From contig JAHBCN010002251.1 in NCBI GenBank assembly GCA_019359885.1, positions 1 to 64,000 of the forward strand: DNA of 64,000 nucleotides, read 5' to 3'. The stretch comes from Listronotus oregonensis (taxonomy: Eukaryota; Arthropoda; Insecta; Coleoptera; Curculionidae). Below the pieces are notes generated by a model. The model was not told the DNA's origin, ran no database searches, and saw only the letters and a program-made list of their open reading frames with translations. Positions 62,018 through 64,000 of the stretch are shown here, one piece after another. How positions within the stretch are numbered: position 1 is the stretch's first letter; each line of letters begins with the position of its first letter. A program made the translations under genes and the position numbers.

Positions 62018-64000
62018 ATGGTGAATTTAGTTTCATTATTTTTTCTAATGAACTTTTGGGGTGAAGCACGCCCATCCGCCCCCAGATCTTGTTGTGTGGC
62101 CCGTTGCACCAACAAAACAAGCAAAAGGCATCGTTTTCCCAAACGCTAACCCGAAGTTTTTAAGGCTTGGGTCCAAAAAATAAAGCCTCCAAACTATGAA
62201 ATGTTATCCGTGGAAGAAATTTACCATAAATATGTTGTCTGTGAAGATCATTTTATTCCTAAAGATCTAGTGCCTGGTCGAAGAGGCCTTAAAGTTTCAG
62301 CAGTTCCTTCCCTACACATATCAGGTAAAAATACTTTAGTGTTAACGATGTTAGTTTAGTATGTTAAGTAAAAAGCTTCAATTAAGCCGGTTTTACATAG
62401 CAGGTTTTGGTCTCAATTTACTGATATACAGTGTGTCTATGTAAGTTGGATGCATATGGGAATCTACAAAAATAAGTTATTCTTTATAAAAAGTTTTGCA
62501 TGGTCCAAAACCCTAAATGCAACCATTAGATTATAAAATTTATCAGTGGTATACAAGGTTTGCCAAAAAGTTTTTACTCCAGAGTATATAAATTCACTTG
62601 ACTTTTGACGTAATGAAAATTATAAAATAATAAAGAAAATATGTTTAGAAAAACATTCAAATTTTCAACATTGTTTATTTAGGTACATAAAAACATTTTT
62701 GATATTATTCCTGTGATTATGTTGAAAATATAAGTTTACATATTAATTCATATAATTAATCATTATTATTTACAATTAGAGAAACTGTTGAAAAAATGTT
62801 TTTTTAATATAAACAAATAATGTTGAATTTTTGAAAATTATTTCTAATATCTTTTCTTTATAATAGTTTTCGGTATTGTCAAAAGTAAGGGTACTTTACT
62901 TTGCAGAAAAAAACATTTTTTAACAAGACTCATAAATCACTGATATATTTTGACATCTTGTGGTTCCATTCAAGGTTTTGGAATATGTAGAACTTTTTAT
63001 AAAGGAAAACTTTTTTTTCATAACCTTAGTAATAAAAAAGTTTTCCATATGCCACCAACTTACGTAGACACACTGTATAAATTGTAAAATTTCAGGAGGT
63101 TACTCTTGTTTCCCATAATAAAAATAATCTAAAAGGCAGAGAAAAAAGGTATATATAATTTTATGTTGAAATTTTGAAATTGAACAATTTATTCATCAAA
63201 AACTTGAATTTAAAAGCTGGTTTCGGTTTTAGGACGAAATTGTAGAAGTACATAATATCATAATTTTATGGCATAAAAGTATGTTAAAGTATTAGGTTTA
63301 TAAGATTTTAACTCCTCATTAATAACTTTGAACTTTGTAGGATTTGATGATGAACTTCCTCCAGTTTCACGTTCTTCTAATGATGCTGTGTTACAACCTA
63401 GTGATGCCACAAGGAGAAAAATATTAGAAGGTAAAGTTATTTATTTCATTAAGATTGTGTAATTTTAATTCAGATCATTAATAAAAAAATTATGGGGTGT
63501 GATATCTAAATAGTATTATATAAGTTTTGTTATTGTTGCAATTTTCTTAACTTCTATTTGTTATGTTTAGACGGAAAAGAAAATTAATTTTTTTTTAATT
63601 GTAATCCTAAAATAAATGTCCATGGTACGTCAATAGAATAAAAGAATTAATACTTTTTTGTATTTTAATAATAGCCTTAAATGTTTAATAATTTTCTGCG
63701 AAAGTTTATTGTTTAATTTTTAATATCATATTTAGTTCTTTTAAACTATTTTTATTATACATTTTAAAGTTTTTACCTGTGTGTAAATTTTAAGTCCTTA
63801 CATTGTTTGGCATGTAAAGTAAAATAAGTAATTGCTTTACAATATAACATTTTTTTATTTTTCAGAATTACACTTGGAAAATATTTTCACTCCAGGTTGC
63901 AGCCGAGCAAATATATTACCTATGGATTTTAAGCCTCTTGACAAAGCAGATATTGACATGCAATTGCCAGGAAAATCACAGGAAAATGTTTTTGTTGAGT
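62018..64000 (+). pseudogene. THAP zinc-finger gene, 5' part, with a premature stop
   Basis: This is the only multi-exon gene that may belong to the host. Exon 1 (62018-62324, ATG chosen because it is the first in frame) has RSCCVARCTNKTSKRHRFPK, then AWVQKIKPPNYEM and YHKYVVCEDHF. These give the THAP Cys2-Cys-His zinc site and the VP-x-L (AVPSLHIS) motif that ends the domain. A TAA at 62147-62149, right after FPKR, breaks it. Intron 1 runs 62325-63340 and contains a MITE. Exon 2 (63341-63430) reads FDDELPPVSRSSND. Intron 2 is 63431-63865. Exon 3 (from 63866) reads LHLENIFTPGCSRANILPMD and leaves the window. Splice sites are GT-AG and phases agree. It could be a P-element-derived gene. Confidence 0.65.
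62429..63075. mobile_element. MITE in intron 1 of the THAP gene
   Basis: A 647-bp element flanked by TA (62427-62428, 63076-63077). Its ends are cagtgtgtctatgtaagttgg and ccaacttacgtagacacactg, with weaker inverted similarity continuing inward over about 150 bp (aaggttttggaat-type segments). It is non-coding and lies wholly within the intron, so splicing sites of the gene are untouched. Confidence 0.8.

Overview
The window is AT-rich, intron-bearing eukaryotic DNA with no bacterial-style gene organisation. The transposon families (mariner/Tc1 relatives with the insect-type DUF4817 helix-turn-helix, DD82E-like 'Sailor', P element, hAT, piggyBac, pogo, Crypton, Penelope-like, several LINEs) point to an arthropod, most likely an insect. 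I saw only one possible host gene, the 5' part of a THAP zinc-finger gene at the right edge, and even that carries an in-frame stop. Everything else I recognise is mobile DNA or its debris, so gene coordinates are domain spans rather than intact open frames.

Layout. 1-2850 is homopolymer-dominated sequence that looks like uncorrected contig-end consensus. 3.0-10.1 kb is a run of large foldback (inverted-repeat) elements. 10.9-17.1 kb holds a LINE RNase H fragment, a MITE, a complete but dead Tc1 element (DD34E) with TA flanks, a mariner-type MITE and another foldback. 17.6-20.4 kb holds a Penelope-like element (reverse transcriptase tail plus GIY-YIG endonuclease) between inverted terminal repeats that each carry a hammerhead-ribozyme-like core; long (TA)n tracts lie on both sides and a third lies just downstream. 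20.4-30.2 kb is mostly MITEs, a pogo-like deletion derivative and a Crypton fragment.

30465-40005 is the best-resolved structure: a DD82E-like Tc1/mariner element (19-bp perfect ends, TA flanks) into which a P element (31-bp ends), a 5'-truncated LINE (10-bp duplication, poly-A) and a hAT element (perfect 8-bp duplication) have each inserted. Subtracting them leaves a host element of about 1.76 kb whose reading frame is restored exactly across the hAT site.

41.2-44.4 kb is another nest of inverted repeats, including a DUF4817-type mariner and a giant palindrome related to 8.8-10.1 kb. 46.5-49.2 kb is direct repeats and a hairpin MITE. 49.2-49.9 kb is a GC-richer, structured segment with five short hairpins whose stem differences are all tolerated as G-U pairs on the + strand. 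50.2-51.5 kb is a pogo/CENP-B-like transposase lacking part of its catalytic core; 54.2-57.2 kb carries a second Crypton, a Harbinger-like fragment and a piggyBac C-terminus; 58-61.2 kb a LINE fragment and a mariner-like element; 62.0-64.0 kb the THAP gene with a MITE in its first intron.
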